Part shown: one piece after another, positions 33,906 to 45,259 of the stretch
Layout: every line of letters starts with the position of its first letter
How positions within the stretch are numbered: the stretch's first letter is position 1
Source of the DNA: Ziziphus jujuba
Lineage: Eukaryota; Streptophyta; Magnoliopsida; Rosales; Rhamnaceae
Length of the DNA: 64,000 nt
Assembly (NCBI RefSeq): GCF_031755915.1
Contig: NC_083390.1
Span: 21,375,501 to 21,439,500, forward strand
Direction: 5' to 3'
The notes under the pieces: generated by a model
Seen by the model: only the letters and a program-made list of their open reading frames with translations
The model's database searches: none
Told to the model about the DNA's origin: nothing
Position numbers and translations under genes: made by a program

Positions 33906-35078
33906 TCAAAATTTACCAACGCTTCTTCCCCGGTTTTCGTCTATTCGAAGAAATTGCTGGATTATGTCAGAAGCAACTTGATTAAGGAAATCTTTTAAGA
34001 ATTCCCAACTATAACCCTTTTGAATATGTGATATGGCAGTGATATCACCAACACCTTCGTCGTCATACGTCTCTTTCACAATCATAGCTAAAATGAAAAT
34101 GAGTTCGCTGCAGTTTATGTTCTGGAGATCAAAAAACACTTTTTCATCAAACAAATAAGCATACTTCCATGTCTGCCTTCTCTGCATATCATCTGTTGAA
34201 CCTTCAAAATTCTGTAGAATTGTGTTTATCATCTCCAGACCACGTCGAGTCATAGGATGATTCAAAGCTTGAGAGAGATCATGGGGTGTCGCATTAAGCT
34301 TCTCAGCAACACTTTTAAACAGACTGTAACTATGCAGTCCTTTGCATGAAAGATGCATCTCGAATGCAAATCTAGCATACCACTTGACATTTCCTCTTAA
34401 CCCATTGAAATGATACAGAAATCTAGCCAATGTGTTCTTGAAGATTGGCCATTCGAGCAATGCAATTTGAATGGAATCCAGATTTTCTTCAATGGGATTC
34501 AAGCCCCTAATCAAAAATGGACGATTATTGATATCAGAATACCGACTCTTGATGCGAGGCCATGCATTGACAAAGGTGGAGGTTGATTTCCATAGAAGTC
34601 GAAGCAAACAAGCGGCAACATGAGCTCCAATAGCACAGGTTACAGAATCATCAGCAGGCCAATGAATCCGATCATCTACTCCTCCTGTATTATCATGATT
34701 ACTATTCCCTCTTAATTCAGTGTAGTCTATGTCATCTGGGGTTATGTTTGTGGGTATTTCCGGGAAAACATATGTTCTATGAGGAAAATAGTACAGATTC
34801 CATGCTGAAACCATTAAAGCTCCAATGGTTCTATGAGAAACTGTTCCCTGCAAAGAAGCCAAGCCTTCTTTGACAACAGGGGCTAATTGGGATGGAGTAT
34901 ACCTTCTCAAGACGATCCCTTTTAGATTCAGCAGATGATCATCTGTCCAGTCTAATTGACTCTCAGGCCGGCCACGGACACGATCACCGGCATAGAAAGG
35001 GTGTGCTTGCAGAAAATTCTTCATGCTTGGTATTGAGCTTTGGGAATTTGATTGTTCTTCCATTGAAGTTGATGACAT
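33906..35078 (-). CDS. N-like copy C: nucleocapsid-like protein, open
   Basis: An open frame of 390 aa from the ATG of MSSTSMEEQ. The frame stays open upstream to 35150, but the chosen start matches copies A, F and G. It is the near twin of copy F: both share YTPSQL (one residue shorter than A and B), a longer RGNSNHDN loop before GGVDDRIHW and a full C-terminal helix with FLKDFLNQVASDIIQQF. Core motifs are present (DDSVTCAIGAHVAACLLRL, RRQTWKYAYLFDEKVFFDL). All length differences from copy A noted here keep frame. It lies minus-strand, tail to tail with a FATB remnant. Confidence 0.6.
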   Translation of the reverse strand: MSSTSMEEQSNSQSSIPSMKNFLQAHPFYAGDRVRGRPESQLDWTDDHLLNLKGIVLRRYTPSQLAPVVKEGLASLQGTVSHRTIGALMVSAWNLYYFPHRTYVFPEIPTNITPDDIDYTELRGNSNHDNTGGVDDRIHWPADDSVTCAIGAHVAACLLRLLWKSTSTFVNAWPRIKSRYSDINNRPFLIRGLNPIEENLDSIQIALLEWPIFKNTLARFLYHFNGLRGNVKWYARFAFEMHLSCKGLHSYSLFKSVAEKLNATPHDLSQALNHPMTRRGLEMINTILQNFEGSTDDMQRRQTWKYAYLFDEKVFFDLQNINCSELIFILAMIVKETYDDEGVGDITAISHIQKGYSWEFLKDFLNQVASDIIQQFLRIDENRGRSVGKF

Positions 35079-36490
35079 ATGGTGAGTTAGAGTGAGTAGA
35101 AATTCAATACAAGGAAAAGAGACACAATATATAACTTTATCACTAAGCAATGAATATCTTTTTTTTTTTTTTTTTTGGGTGAATAAAAATAAATAGAAGA
35201 GGAAGTAAGAGGGCAGAGAGAAAAGAAGGAAGAAGGAAAGTGAGTGGAATTATGCAAATGAGAAAAAAAAAAAGCTGAGTCTCGTTCACTTTTGCGGTAT
35301 CACTCTGTTTTAAAGTCTCTACTACTTTCTTTCTCCGTTTAAGGGTTCCAATTTCCAAACTCCGTTGTATGTCCAACACCACTTTCCGTTAGAAAAGTTC
35401 ATGGGAGGAAATTTTGAACGTTATTTTTTAGTTACATGGTTATTTTTACTTGTAATTGTGTTACTGGCAACCGGCGGTAAACCTTTCAACTGGTTCTACT
35501 TTTCTAAAGTTTCCTTCTTTTTTTTTTTTTTTTTCAGAAATGGATTTCCAAAACAAAAATTGAATTAATTTATTCACTAATTATATATTTAATAGTATTA
35601 TTCAATATTAACTTTGTAGAGATATTTTGAGATATATGAAAATTCCAATTCCAATTACGTGTCATTATGTGAGATACATTTACATAAATTCAAAAATCAA
35701 GGTTATATATATATATATATATATATATAAAATCAAGCATGTAACTTCTTTTATATATATATATATATATATAAACACATATAACGATTATTACCTGTTT
35801 ATTATCTGCTGCAACGGAGATCTAGTAAAATATTTATTAAGTACGTATTATGCTGTAAAAGTATCTCCAATAAAAATGTAAAACATGAAAATAAATATCA
35901 TATAAACACTAAATAATATGGATAGTACTTATTAAAAAATAAAAAGAGTTTTCTAATCATTATTAAAGAGAGTGTCTACTTTTAAAGGATTTGTTTTATA
36001 AATGCAATTTTTTTTCTAAATAATAATAATAATAATAGATTATATATTTAATTAATAATCATAAATAATATTTTTTATAATAACATTGTGGAATAATTTT
36101 TTATTTGGCTTTAACATTGGTAAATTTTTGAATTACAAACATAACAATCTACATTCATTGTTGGATATGCTGGACATGCTCTAGGTACATGATCGGTCCC
36201 ACCAATCCCTTTGACAAAAGCCAAATTTGTCAAAAGCCAAAAATTTTGAGGTGTCATTGCCTGAATGTGGGTCTCGCGTGAGCACAAAAGACAATGAAGG
36301 AAAGTCTTCTGAAGGTATTTAATTTCTTTGGCAACCGACGTTTATGTTAAATACAAAAACCTAAGAAGGGCCATTTAGGCTTTGAGAAATGCTTGTACTA
36401 ACAGTTATACTCCGTCGAAGTAGTTAAACTATAATTGTTCCATTGCCATTTCACAAAAAAAAAAAAAAAAAAGGTACCATTATTACATTG
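35079..36490. repeat. Upstream flank of copy C, duplicated as the flank of copy F
   Basis: This DNA matches 54542-56110. Landmarks in both are GGCAACCGGCGGTAAACCTTT, GGTGTCATTGCCTGAATGTG, TCTTTGGCAACCGA and ACTAACAGTTATACTCC. Together with flanks D and G, it shows a larger duplication of the C-D and F-G pairs. AT microsatellites at about 35703-35730 and 35752-35773 differ between copies. No gene is seen. Confidence 0.85.
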
Positions 36491-37880
36491 CACATTATAT
36501 GGCAGCGTGATCAAAAAATGATACACAATTAATTCATGGGAATTTCTAGTTGCACTACCATTTAGATTCTTTACAGTTACATTATTGATTTATATTTTTA
36601 TCCACATTTAAAATTATTATTAAGGATATTTGTTAATTAAACCTATTTAAATAATTTCTTTATGTAGTCTTATTCTTCCTCTAAAATAATACATTACATA
36701 TATCCATCTAACTTAGACTCAATTAAAAATTAGGGTTGCAGATATAACAATTATTCACAAATTATGAAAGCTCAAAAAGATGAAACAGTAAAATGTATTT
36801 AGTTTTTTCTTTGTTTTTTTTATTTTGCAATAATTACTTTAGTTTGGATATTTTTTCTATCACTTACCAACAATCAGGTCGAAATAACGCTCCTATATTT
36901 AATCTGATATATTAAAGTTCTTCTTTTATATGGAAGTTTAAAACTGAATATTTTTTAATTATTCAGAAGCGTCAATCTGAACATTACTAAGATGTTTAGC
37001 ATCGTATATATATACAAATATTAAATATCGTATATTATATACCGATATTTAATATGTTCAGAAGTTTGCAACCGAACATTTTTAGTTGTACAAAAGTTTA
37101 CAACCGAACAACTTGAAAAGCTTACAACTGAACAACATCAAAGTTTTAACAAAAGTTTAAAATCGAATGATATAAAAATATACTTTTAAAAAAATTACAA
37201 AATTACTGGGTTGAACAAATTCAAATATTCCAAATAGGTTCCTAAGTTCATAATCGAATATCTTGAATATGTATAGAAATTTAGAGCTGAACATTCCAAA
37301 ATTAATAAATTACAACTTTCAAAATGTTCAGAAATATAACTCAGTAGTTTTAAAGAAGTTCAAAAGTATAAGATTGAGAATCTTAAAGACGTTTAAAAGT
37401 TTATGACTAAACATTGCACAAGAAAACAAAAAAGTACAAAAAATAGTACAGAATTAAACTACTTTAAAACGTTCATTAGTATACGACTGAACATTTTCAA
37501 AGTTATTCAGAAGTATACTACCAAGCACCCAATTGCCATTACCCTCCATTGTTCGTTGGTTTTTTGTTTTCAAATAAATAACTTTTTATGTCATTAAAAA
37601 AGTGAGGAAAAAAAAAAAAAGAAATCAACCCTAATTCATAACGGGAAAGAAGAAAAAAAGAGTAATTTAGTGAGAGACTGTATATAGTAATTTTAGAATG
37701 GTAAAAAAAAAATTCCATTTATAAGAGATATGTAATTTTGGGATAGTATGAATTAGAGATATTTTAGAAATAAATAATATTGTATTAAGTAATTTTATAT
37801 TTTTTAAATATTTATGTAGTAGTGTATAAAGAATGGAATTGTAAAAAGTCATTTTAGAATTGTAAAAAGAACCACTCTTA
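36491..37880. other. About 1.4 kb present in the C-D unit but absent from the F-G unit
   Basis: In the F-G unit the sequence passes from ATTACATTGCACATT straight to the TCATATATATAC segment (about 56110). Here those landmarks are ~1.4 kb apart, so this is an insertion here or a deletion there. It is very AT-rich and holds a degenerate motif array, listed separately. No clear terminal inverted repeats or target duplication was found, so the element type is open. Confidence 0.6.
36900..37530. repeat. Degenerate interspersed array of GTTCAGAAGTTTACAACCGAACA-like units
   Basis: At least ten imperfect copies of a ~23-25 base motif recur at irregular spacing of about 40-70 bases. Clear examples are near 37058 (GTTCAGAAGTTTGCAACCGA), 37089 (ACAAAAGTTTACAACCGAAC), 37118 (AAAAGCTTACAACTGAAC), 37392 and 37472. 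The array lies inside the 1.4 kb insertion-like stretch. It is too variable for a CRISPR or a normal satellite. Confidence 0.6.
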
Positions 37881-38584
37881 ATCATATATATATATATATA
37901 AATAATTTCTTAAACCACAAAACAAAAATGAAAAAAAAAAAGGTGCAAATTGAAATTTTAAAATGGCTCATTCTTGGAATGGGGAAAAATTTGGGTGAGA
38001 CAAACCAGTAACTTTTGAGCCCTTCTAAAAGAAGCAATTTTCCCACTGCCTAATTAGAAAGAATAAAGATATTCTCTGCTCAAGAAACTGTGATCCACTA
38101 AGCTAGGAGAATATATAAGCATTTAAAAATTAATAAGCTAAGGTGTCAATTAAGGTCCAATATTACTTATCGCACAATCCTCGAAAGAGTACCAAAGAAA
38201 ACAACAAAAATCATTTTGTATTGTCATATGCATGGTGATGATTGTGAGAAAACATAGTTTTAGGTTGGGAACCAAATGGAATTACAGGTAAAAGCAGTTG
38301 TGTAATTATGTTGTACATGCAAAACATCTATTTAATTAATCAAAGACACACAATTCATTCATACTTCATAGACTGAACAATGGAAGCTAACTCAAAGTAA
38401 GCAACACTTTTTAGCTTTAAAACATACGTAAAAACACCATATATAGAGGAACTTAACAAGCTCTCAATTGCAACATCACTAATCAAGCAAGAAACCAACA
38501 AGCAGTGATATAAATCATGCTTAGTTTAACTGAATACATACACACATTAATTAAGATTGCGAAGCTGAAAATAATAATAGTATA

Positions 38585-39854
38585 TCAAATCCATTAGCCA
38601 AGCTTAGTTTCTACGCTCAAAAGTACCAACCTTCTTCACCGTTTTCATCTATTTGGAATCATATTGCTGATTATGTTAGAAGCAACCCGTTTAAGGAAAT
38701 CTCCTAAGAATTCCCACCTAACAATACATTGAATAGGTAATATGCCAGCGACATCAAGATCACGAAGACCTAGGTCATCATCCATCTCTTTCATAATCAT
38801 GACTAAAATGTAAATGAGCTCGCTGCAGTTTTGAGTTTGGAGGTCAACAAACATGTCTTCATCAATCAAACGAGCATACTTCTATGTCTGCCTTATCTGC
38901 TTATAATTTCCTGAACCTTCGAACCATATTGAAATGGTGTTTATAATCTCCAGCCCACGTCATGTCATCCGATGATCCAAAGCTTAAGAAAGACCATATG
39001 GGTGTGCATTAGGCTTTGCAGCAACTCTTTTAAACAATCTGTAATTAAGCAGTCGAGTGTATGACAGATGCTGCTCGAATGCAAATCTTGCGAACCCTTT
39101 GAGTTTACCTCTTAACACACTGAAATGATATAGAAACCTTGCTAATGTATTCCTGAGGATCTGCCATTCGGACAATGCATTTCGAATGGAATCAAGATTT
39201 TCTTCTATGGGATTTATGGCCCATAATAATAAATGGACGTTTATTGAAATGAGGATACCCGCGCATGATGTGCTTCCATGCATCGACGAAGGTGCTGGAT
39301 GGATGCCTTGCAAGTCAAAGCAAAGAAGCAGCAATATAAGCTCCAACAGCACATGTTATAGAATCTTCCACAGGCCAACGAATCCCATAACACCCATCTA
39401 CTCCTCCTGCATTATAAGGATTATGAGTACTATTTTTCCCTCTTAATGTGGTGTAGTCTATGTCATCTGGGGTTGTGTTTGTGGGAATTTTTGGGAAAAT
39501 ATATTTTCTTAAGGGATAATAATACAGATTCCACGCCAAAACCATTATAGCTCCAATGCTTCTATATGAAACTGTTCCCTGCAATGAAGCCGAACCTTCT
39601 TTGACAACAGGAGCCAATTGAGATGGAGTAGTATACCTTCTCAAGACGATCCCTTTTAGATTCAATAGATGATCATTTGTCCAGTTAAATTGATTCTCAG
39701 GACTGTGATGATCATTAGAACTGCCATACCAAGGGTGTGCTTGCAGAAGATTCTTCTTCATGTATGGTGCTGACACTATGTGAAAATTAAGATCTAGCAA
39801 TATTAACTTAGCGACGTTACAAAACAAATGCATTTGAAAAAACAAAATTGCCAC
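38585..39854 (-). pseudogene. N-like copy D: decayed nucleocapsid-like gene
   Basis: A minus-strand relative of copy G (both have NP(Y/D)N(A/E)GGVD and a longer loop before IRWP). The N-terminal half can be read from about 39774 down to 39315 and the C-terminal part from 39236 to 38984 and 38869 to 38645, but in different frames. There are frameshifts near 39310 and 39230 and a broken stretch around 38870-38984. The region that should hold the start codon is replaced by ~410 bp of unrelated DNA (39775-40188), so no normal start exists. Not expected to make the full protein. Confidence 0.75.
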
Positions 39855-40188
39855 GCTGAAGCTAAAGTGTCAGTTAAAATTCCATAAATATACGACGTGT
39901 TCAAAAACTGTTGAAGTCAAATGGATGCTAAAAACAATAATATGCGACGCTGCCCTTTTGCACCGCTGAATATGCGACTAAACAGAGTTGCCTTTAATAC
40001 TGTGCGTATATTTTATCTGAATTGTATTGTTTAAATGCTAGACTCATGCAAAATGACTAACCAACCACTAATCTATGTTTATATAATAACAAAATTTAAG
40101 TATATGAATAATAAAAAATAGATGAAAATAGGCGACATTTGTAATATAAAATATGTCACTTAATATTTGATATGATAAAAAACGGGAT
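39775..40188. other. Unrelated ~410 bp replacing the start-codon region of copy D
   Basis: In copy G the coding sequence runs on to its ATG and leader. In copy D the match stops after GGTGCTGA, and the leader match resumes at about 40189 with GTGACAGTGAGTTAGAC. Between them lies foreign DNA starting CACTATGTGAAA and containing GCGACG motifs; it ends near ATATTGAGTG. This hints at a CACTA-type remnant, but no good inverted ends or 3-bp duplication could be shown, and ~80 bp of the original is gone. Confidence 0.5.
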
Positions 40189-42479
40189 ATTGAGTGACAG
40201 TGAGTTAGACAGAGTACAAATTCAATACTATTAAAAGAGACACCCTTTGGCTTTATCTCTAAGCAATAAATCAATCTTGGTGTTTTTTTTTTTTTTTTTT
40301 TTCCCTTTCTTGTTGGTAAAGAAAAATAAATAGAAGAGGAAGAGAGGGGGCAGAGAGCAATGGAAAAAGAAGGAAAGTGAATTGAATTATGCAAACGAGA
40401 AAAACTGTTAAATATAAGAAAAAAATTTATTAAAAATAAAAATAAATAAATAATAAGCATAGAAAAGCTGAGTCTCATTCACTCTCATTGTGACTCTGCG
40501 TAAAGTCTGCTACTTTCTTCTTCATTAAGGGGTCTCCAAGTTCCAAACTCCGTTCTTCCTATAACAAATAATGAAGATACCGGCCCCACATGCTCACCTT
40601 TCAATATAGTGTCATTAATTTGCACATTATATGTGGTGTTACTGGCAGTTACCTTCCTTTTTTTTTTTTCCCTGTTCCTTGGATTTCTTTTTTAAAAAAA
40701 AAGAAGAAGCTTATTTAAAAAAAAATAATGAAAGTGATTTCAATTAATTCAGTAATTATTTTCAAAAGTACATTGCTACTACTAAATTTCAGTTTTGAAG
40801 AGTGGCAAGGCGGTAAGAATATTTCCCCAACAAAATATTACTCAATTATCACGTTTTGTAACAAGCCTATAACTCATGCGTTTTTATTCCAATGCTTAAT
40901 GTGAAAAGATTTTATGTGCTCCAGAAACTATGATCTTTTTGGCCAAGACAATGAGCATTTAGAATTAACGAAAGTTGATTAAGTATTTGCAAAAGAAAAA
41001 GACATAGGATGGATGTCTCAAGATATGGAAGGAATCAAAGAAACTAATGTACCATGATGCCTCTTTCTCTTTTTGAAATTAGATGCGATTCCCATAACCA
41101 AAACGCTAAGGAATGGAATGAATATGGAATTCTTAACAATGAAGTAAGGTCTAGACAATCAGATTTACCAAAGAAAAAAAAAAATGTCAAGACAATCATA
41201 TCAGTCTCCTGAATGGATTTTCTTTGGCAAACTAAATTCTTGAAAGCAGAACCAAAAAGGCAGTCTACATGGAAGAAAAAGCTTCCTGTAATACCATTCT
41301 CTACCTAGCATTAGTATTTGTTAAGAATAAAATAAATAGTTTAAGCTTTTGAAAGAATAGTTCTTTAATAAGGTATCAAAGCCAAAGGTTATCCTTGAGG
41401 TTTTAGACTTCACAATAGCTTAAGCTTCTTAAATAAATGGTGATTCAAACAATGTTTGTATTGTAGAATTGCAATCCATGAGTGTTTATTCATACATACT
41501 TGATTCAAATTCATAAGATGCCCTGATCAGGTAAAGAATCATGATTTGGGGTATTGCTATCTGTCCTAGCATTTTCCATATTAAGAATCTGCTTAATGTG
41601 AAGTCGGATCAAGATTCTAATATGCTAAGACTTCAATTAAGGCACATGTGATGCATAGTCATCAAAAGGGTAGGGTAACCAGAAAACAACCAAAATCTTA
41701 TGCTATAAATAGTTTTAGATTGAGATCCATATGAAATTTTAGTGGTTATGAAACAGTTGGAATTATTTTGTGCATGAAGAAGATCTATGTATAATTAGAA
41801 AACAATTCATTCATGGACTGAACTAGGAAGGCTAATAAAAGAAACAAAGTGTTATAGACGTATCAAATGTTAAAAAGTTGAATAACAATTATAATAAATG
41901 CTATGGCAAAGTCGGCAGCATGAGCGAAAGTTTGATTTGGATGCTTCATAGTTAAGAAGTATTTTATTAAGTAGATTTAGTTGGTAGTTTTTTATTGGGT
42001 AGATTTAGGTGGCAATATTTTGTGGAATTATATAGAAACACGTGTTGGTTGATGTGTTAGAAATCAAGGTTTGCTTGTGAGGCGGTTGGACTTTTTCTTG
42101 AAGCTTCTTGAGAGTTTGGAACACCAATGTAAGCCTATAAATAGGCTATGACTACTCCATGTAAAAGGAAGCCCATTTTAAGTGCTTTTAGCCAATCTCT
42201 CCCTTAAACGCTCCGCCTGTCCTCTCTTTTTATAATATCAGTTCAATTAGTTTATTTATTTATTTTTTCTCAATACAGCAAAGCTTCCAATTCATTTTGT
42301 TAATAATTTTCGCTATTATCCAACGTGAAAAAACATACCATATGCAAACATATAAGAACACCATAGAGGGAGACTAAGTAAACTCTCAATGAATCAATGT
42401 AAACACCTCTGCAAGACAACAAGCAACAAAACCATGATTAATACACATTAAGATTCAAAATTAGCTTGTTCTTTCCTTA
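40189..42479. other. Unit spacer between copies D and E
   Basis: In order this holds the shared N-like upstream region (to ~40660), the array junction segment (40730-40980), a FATB last-exon stub (about 41095-41300), a patch with a TGGTATCA-like tRNA-Met primer-site variant near 41381 and a possible LTR-like insertion (41850-42335), then spacer DNA. No intact gene is seen. Confidence 0.55.
41850..42335 (+). mobile_element. Possible solo LTR-like insertion
   Basis: Spacer similarity to the other units breaks after AAACAAAG and resumes near 42335. The intervening DNA starts TGTTATAGACG and contains CCTATAAATAGGC at about 42135, the same TATA context found in the LTRs of the copia element at 57449-63074. 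It then has a C/T-rich stretch like an LTR leader. Terminal repeats and a target duplication were not resolved, so this is tentative. Confidence 0.35.
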
Positions 42480-43109
42480 AAATGCACCCACCCTTCTTAA
42501 CCGATTCTCATCATCTTTAAAGCAAAATGGTGGATTATGTTAAAAGCAACACACTAATGATAATCTCTCTTTCGTTCCGGTATACATTGAATATGTACTA
42601 TTTGAGACACATCACCAACACCACCACCTTGATCCCCTAGCTCGCCCATCTTCTTTGGAATCATAGCTAAAATGGAAGTGAGTTCGCTGCAGTTTTTACT
42701 CTGAAGATTAGTAAACATTTGTTCATCTTACAAACGAGCATACCTCCATGTTTGTCTTCTCTTCTGTTCATCATTTGAACCTTCAAAACTCTGAAAAGTG
42801 GTATGAATCATCTTCAACCCACTTTGAGTCATCCAACAATCCAAAGCAATAGAAAGATCATCAAGGTATGCTTCAAGCTTATCAGTAACTATTCTAAACA
42901 GATTGTAACCATTCATTCCAGTGAGTGAATGATGTTGCTTGAATGCAAATCTAGCAAACCCTTTTACATTTTCTCGTAACTCATTGAAATGGTAAAGAAA
43001 CCTTGATAATGTTTCTTGAACTGAGACCAGTTGGTGAATGCCATTCGAACAATCTCAAGGTTTCTTTCGATGAGGTTCAATTCCCTAATCTCAAAATGAT
43101 GTTTGTTTA

Positions 43110-43390
43110 TGTTGGATTTTTGACAAAAAACGCAGCAAAACGAAAGGAAAGAAAAGAAGCTTTTTCTGGTGTGAAAAACTTCATTCATTTCTGGACAAAA
43201 ATATACAAACATAAGCTTACAATAATAAATTACCTACTTTTCACCTACTATTGCAGTAATCATACCACCAAAAGACAAGTCATACTTTGTGGTTACCTAA
43301 TACAACAGTGTTTTACCAAAAAGCTGAATATAAAGTAAATAAACATAAAAAAGGAACTAAGACACCAACAAAAGTGTCATTACACTAACA
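43110..43390 (-). repeat. 3' LTR of the copia element in copy E
   Basis: Pairs with 48880-49162. A purine-rich tract (GTCAAGAAGGAG on the minus strand) lies just inside, as expected for plus-strand priming. Confidence 0.9.
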
Positions 43391-43534
43391 CTCCTTCTTG
43401 ACACTTTTACTGGAAACACTAAGATCATTTCTTAATGTTTCAAACTTTTTTCTTGGCAAGGCTTTTGTCAAAATATCAGCAAGCTGGACCTCAGACTTGC
43501 AATGAACCAGCTTCACTTCACCATTTCTTTCAGC

Positions 43535-43870
43535 TTATAAATTTTGTCTTCCTTGAACAACAAAGCTTTCAGGTTGTTCAACATACACTTCTTCTTGCAA
43601 GTAACCATTTAGAAATGCGGATTTCATATCTAACTGGTAGACTTTCCAACCTTCTTTAGCAGCAAGAGCTAGTAGAAATTTGATTGTCTCTTGCCTTGCA
43701 ACTGGTGCAAACATATCTCCACAATCAATACCTGATTGCTGCACATAATTCTTTTCTACCAATCTTGCTATATGCTTGTTTATAGTACCATCTGCATTGA
43801 GCTTGGTCCTAAAGACCCACTTCCCTTTAATTTCTTTTTTCCTTGAGGTTTTTTCACCAACTCCCAAGTC
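43535..43870 (-). pseudogene. Copia reverse-transcriptase fragment
   Basis: About 100 residues of the N-terminal RT region: [39 protein letters not shown] and [20 protein letters not shown]. The first catalytic Asp region ([11 protein letters not shown]) is present, but the YVDD box and everything after it are absent before the LTR. It is part of a deleted element and not a working gene. Confidence 0.85.
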
Positions 43871-43984
43871 TTGTTTTTGTTTATCATGCTGATTTTAGTT
43901 TCCATGGCTTTTCTTCATGTCTCAAACGGATTTTCATCATAGAAAGTAATTGGATCACACAATGCTAGGTGGCATCTCTCATAT

Positions 43985-44580
43985 ACATCTGTCAAGGGTC
44001 TTATACCTCGGACATCGGCCAGGGGTCTTGTACCTCGAACATCAATCATGGGTCTTTTACCTCGGACATCGATCAACGGCCTTCTACCTCGGACATCGGT
44101 TAGGGGTCTTTTACCTTGGACATCGGACAAAGGTCTTATACCTCGGATATCAGTCAGGGGTCTTTTATCTCAGACATCGGTCAAAGGTCTTATACCTCGG
44201 ACATCGGCCAGAGGTCTTGTACCTCGGATATTGGTCACAATTCTTTTACCTCGGACATCGGTCAGGGGTCTTTTACCTCGGACATCGGTCAACGATCTTC
44301 TACCTCGGATGCATCAACGATCTTCTACCTTGGATGCTTCTCTCGGATGCATCAGACAAGGGTCTTGTACCTCGGATGCTTCTCTCGGATGCATCAGTCA
44401 AAGGTCTTCTACCTCGGATGCTTCTCTCAGATGCATCAGACAAGGGTCTTGTACCTCGGATGCATTAGTCAAGGGTCTTGTACCTCGGATGCATCTCTCA
44501 TATACATCGGACAGAGGTCTTGTACTTCGGATGCCTCTGTCATATACATCGGACAAGGGTCTTGTACCTTGGATTCCAAT
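43985..44580. repeat. Coding minisatellite: ~27-bp units, then 42-bp units, in the copia element
   Basis: About twelve tandem units of ~27 bp (GGTCTT(T/A)TACCTCGGACATCG core) run from about 43989 to 44312. Longer units of ~42 bp that add a GGATGCTTCTCTCGGATGCATC block follow to about 44575. On the element's coding strand a 27-bp unit is nine codons and reads as DVRG(K/T/R)RPL(I/T/A) repeats, later SDASEVQDPCL-type units. The unit resembles the RGTRPLxDVY linker that joins integrase and RT in copia polyproteins, so it probably arose by expansion of that linker. Not a CRISPR. Confidence 0.85.
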
Positions 44581-44589
44581 GAAAGTTTC

Positions 44590-45255
44590 ATCATCTGAAT
44601 CAGCCTCCTCCTGAATTTCATCATGTTCTTGGATAAAATTCTGTTCTGAGGCTTGAACTTCACTCTTTTTCCAATTCCATTCTACTTCAAAGCTTTTATC
44701 TTTCATTCCAACATTTAGAATTTCACTTCCATGTTGATCATATATTGTGCAAGACTTATCTTGAAAATTCAGAGAATATCTATTTTCAAGCATTTGTCCC
44801 ACACTCAACAAGCTTTGATTAATTTCAGGCACATATAACACATTTGAAATGAGTTTAGTATATGTTGAAGTTTTCACAGCCACATCTCCTTTGCCTTGAA
44901 CTTGAATAAAGTCTCCATTTCCAATTTGGACTTGGGAAACAAAGCTTCTGTCTAAGCACTTGAAGAGATCAGCATCATGTGTCATGTGTTGAGTACAACC
45001 ACTATCCACCAACCAAGCTTCTTTGCTACCATTTTCTGCATAACATGTAGCAACAAACAGCCTTTCCTCACTTTGCCATGCTTCATCAGCAACTTGTACT
45101 TGGTGTGCTTGTTGTATTGGCTCTCCTTTGTTTTTGCAAACTTTTTCAACATGTCCAAGTTGTTTGCACGCTCTACATTGAACATTAGGCGTAAACTAGC
45201 AATATTTTTTAGAATGGTTGTCCTTTTTGCAATGAGAGCACATCACAAACTTCTT
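44590..45255 (-). pseudogene. Copia Gag zinc knuckles and aspartic protease, partial
   Basis: Two CCHC knuckles can be read on the minus strand, CSHCKKDNHSKKYC (about 45240-45199; a stop follows directly) and CRACKQLGHVEKVC (about 45180-45140). Then comes the protease with VDSGCTQHMT, the DSG catalytic motif, and QIGNGDFIQVQGKGDV and ISNVLYVPEINQSLLSVGQM. After VEWNW the sequence jumps to an acidic stretch and then into the minisatellite, so the integrase has been lost by deletion. Confidence 0.8.
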
Positions 45256-45259
45256 TCTT

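Noticed and set aside
38041..41300. N-like copies as recent separate viral integrations
   Set aside because: The copies share hundreds of bases of flanking non-viral DNA and FATB remnants, so they arose by DNA duplication of one locus.
43985..44580. CRISPR-like regular repeats of ~27 bp
   Set aside because: The units abut with no unique spacers, lie in a plant copia element and encode a repeated peptide. It is a minisatellite.
43950..44614. Plus-strand open frames with LGHRSGVFYLGHRS-type and SDIGQRS-type repeats
   Set aside because: They are frames opposite to the minisatellite and exist only because its unit length is a multiple of three. The element's coding strand is minus.
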